DNA of 64,000 bases from Patiria pectinifera (lineage: Eukaryota > Echinodermata > Asteroidea > Valvatida > Asterinidae). The notes beneath the pieces are model-generated. The model worked only from the letters and a program-made list of their open reading frames with translations. It had not been told where the DNA came from and did not search any database. The stretch spans positions 27,583,916 through 27,647,915 of the forward strand of contig CM057148.1 in assembly GCA_029964075.1 (NCBI GenBank), in the 5' to 3' direction. The translations under genes and the position numbers were made by a program. The first letter of the stretch is position 1, and each line of letters begins with the position of its first letter. Shown here one piece after another: positions 62,782-64,000 of the stretch.

Positions 62782-64000
62782 GTAAATAGCGATTAGGACA
62801 GCAGAATGCTTATGATACATTAAGCCTTTAAACTCGGCCCTAATTTGAGGGTTTTTTTTGCTAAGTTAATTTCTGGGACTTTTTTTCAATAGAATTCTTT
62901 ATTATGACTATTATGACTGGGTAAGTTAATACCAACTGAAAGCTTGTGAGCTATAAAGAATTTAAAAAAAAAAGATAAAAATACGACCCCCTCCATCTCA
63001 ATGGCGGCCATTTTGTAGATTTTTTGTAGATTTTTGGCAAAAAAATCATAAAAACAAACTGCTAGGTAACTTTTGAATGCATTACTAGAAAAATACGACT
63101 CTTCATGAGAAAACACCTCAGAAAGCAATTGTATGCATTTTTGGTTGTCATAGTAAGTAATGACTAAAGTGACACAAATGGTGCGGTTTTGGTGCAAAAT
63201 GTATGAATTTTGAGGTATTTCATGCAATCATATATTCACTATTCCATGAGACCAAAAATTATTATTTTTTGTACAGAAATAAATATAAATACCTTCCACT
63301 AAGTTATTGGAAAATGTTTCCTTGCATAAATAGTGACATAGCATGTAGATATTGTTCAAGTATCATCATGATTATCATGGATTTTATGCCAACGAAAAAT
63401 ACTGGGAAAATATTACGTGCATGACTGCACATAGGTCTATCTACTAGGGATGCATCACATGTCATTCAGAATGTCTGCATTGCTGCCATGGTCTCCTTTC
63501 TCGCCATTTCCGTCTCCCCAAGCATGCCAAGAGAGAAGATTTCAAACATCTTTGTCATGAACCAAGTTCCTCTTCACTCACTCACTTACTAAGTCGGCTA
63601 CAGCCGAGCCCAGGTACAGATCCTCCATTCATGAGGATTCCTCATGCACGCATCTAGCTCATTTGTCTCCTCCACCCCTGTGTCCCTCTTCAGTACAATG
63701 ATGTATGTTGCATTTGACAAAGAGCTTTCTTGAATTCACCGTACATGACGAACGGTCATGACAAACCACGGGCGGTAAACAACAGAGGTCTGGCGTCTTT
63801 TTCACTTCACATGTGAAAGCGTACAGATACAAAAACAAAAGACACCATTGGGTAGCCAATTCATGAAGCTAAAAAATGGTATCAAACATGAGTCAAAAGA
63901 GGGCGGCAAACACAAAATACAATAATCTGAAATTTTCGATCACCGGCGATCGATGTATCTGAAAAACAGTCAGAGTTACTCTTTAATGAAGTCCAGCAAC
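62782..64000. other. Intron continuing past the window end
   Basis: 1.2 kb with no exon, repeat or RNA gene that I can support. Confidence 0.5.

Overview
The window is nuclear DNA of an animal, most likely a marine invertebrate deuterostome (hemichordate, echinoderm or cephalochordate; the species cannot be fixed from the sequence). The evidence is a long gene of small exons with GT/AG splice sites, kilobase-scale introns, tRNA-derived SINEs, hAT-like MITEs, a Ty3/gypsy element and a complete Polinton. There are no bacterial operons.

Host gene. One plus-strand gene runs through the whole window and past both ends. I place 23 exons (4,629 coding nt, about 1,543 codons). They encode a polydom/SVEP1-like extracellular protein: CCP (sushi) modules of the six-cysteine type, five HYR modules, a cysteine-poor segment with a five-arginine site, and two GCC2/GCC3 (ephrin-receptor-like) modules. 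Every module is flanked by phase-1 introns. The order is (end of CCP)-CCP3-HYR-CCP3-HYR-CCP3-HYR-CCP2-HYR2-CCP-unique-GCC2x2. The last part matches vertebrate SVEP1; the CCP3-HYR blocks upstream look like a tandem expansion.

Introns. The 8.5 kb intron at 1.7-10.2 kb holds an AATGCTAT-rich foldback repeat split by an intact Ty3/gypsy retrotransposon (3734-8521, TSD ATAAG, near-identical 165-bp LTRs, one gag-pol ORF). Other introns hold a LINE remnant interrupted by a hAT-like element (26.2-28.7 kb), several palindromic MITEs, and a 33-bp minisatellite enclosed in 50-bp inverted repeats (34.1-35.7 kb).

Polinton. The 23.5 kb intron at 37,355-60,862 contains a 17.85 kb Polinton/Maverick (39802-57652; TIRs of about 295 bp; direct CCACT flanks). 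It carries a protein-primed PolB (broken by frameshifts), an intact retroviral-type integrase, double-jelly-roll major capsid protein, packaging ATPase, a putative minor capsid protein and several conserved small membrane or coiled-coil genes. At its right end is an intact small protein with a TFIIB-type zinc ribbon and cyclin-like helices. Six genes start in the context TAAATG, two share a TTATATTAAAAAC leader, and a perfect 18-bp hairpin lies between two convergent genes. Together these suggest a virus-like, partly self-encoded transcription programme. Most of the broken genes are broken the same way, by one missing base in a short A/T run.
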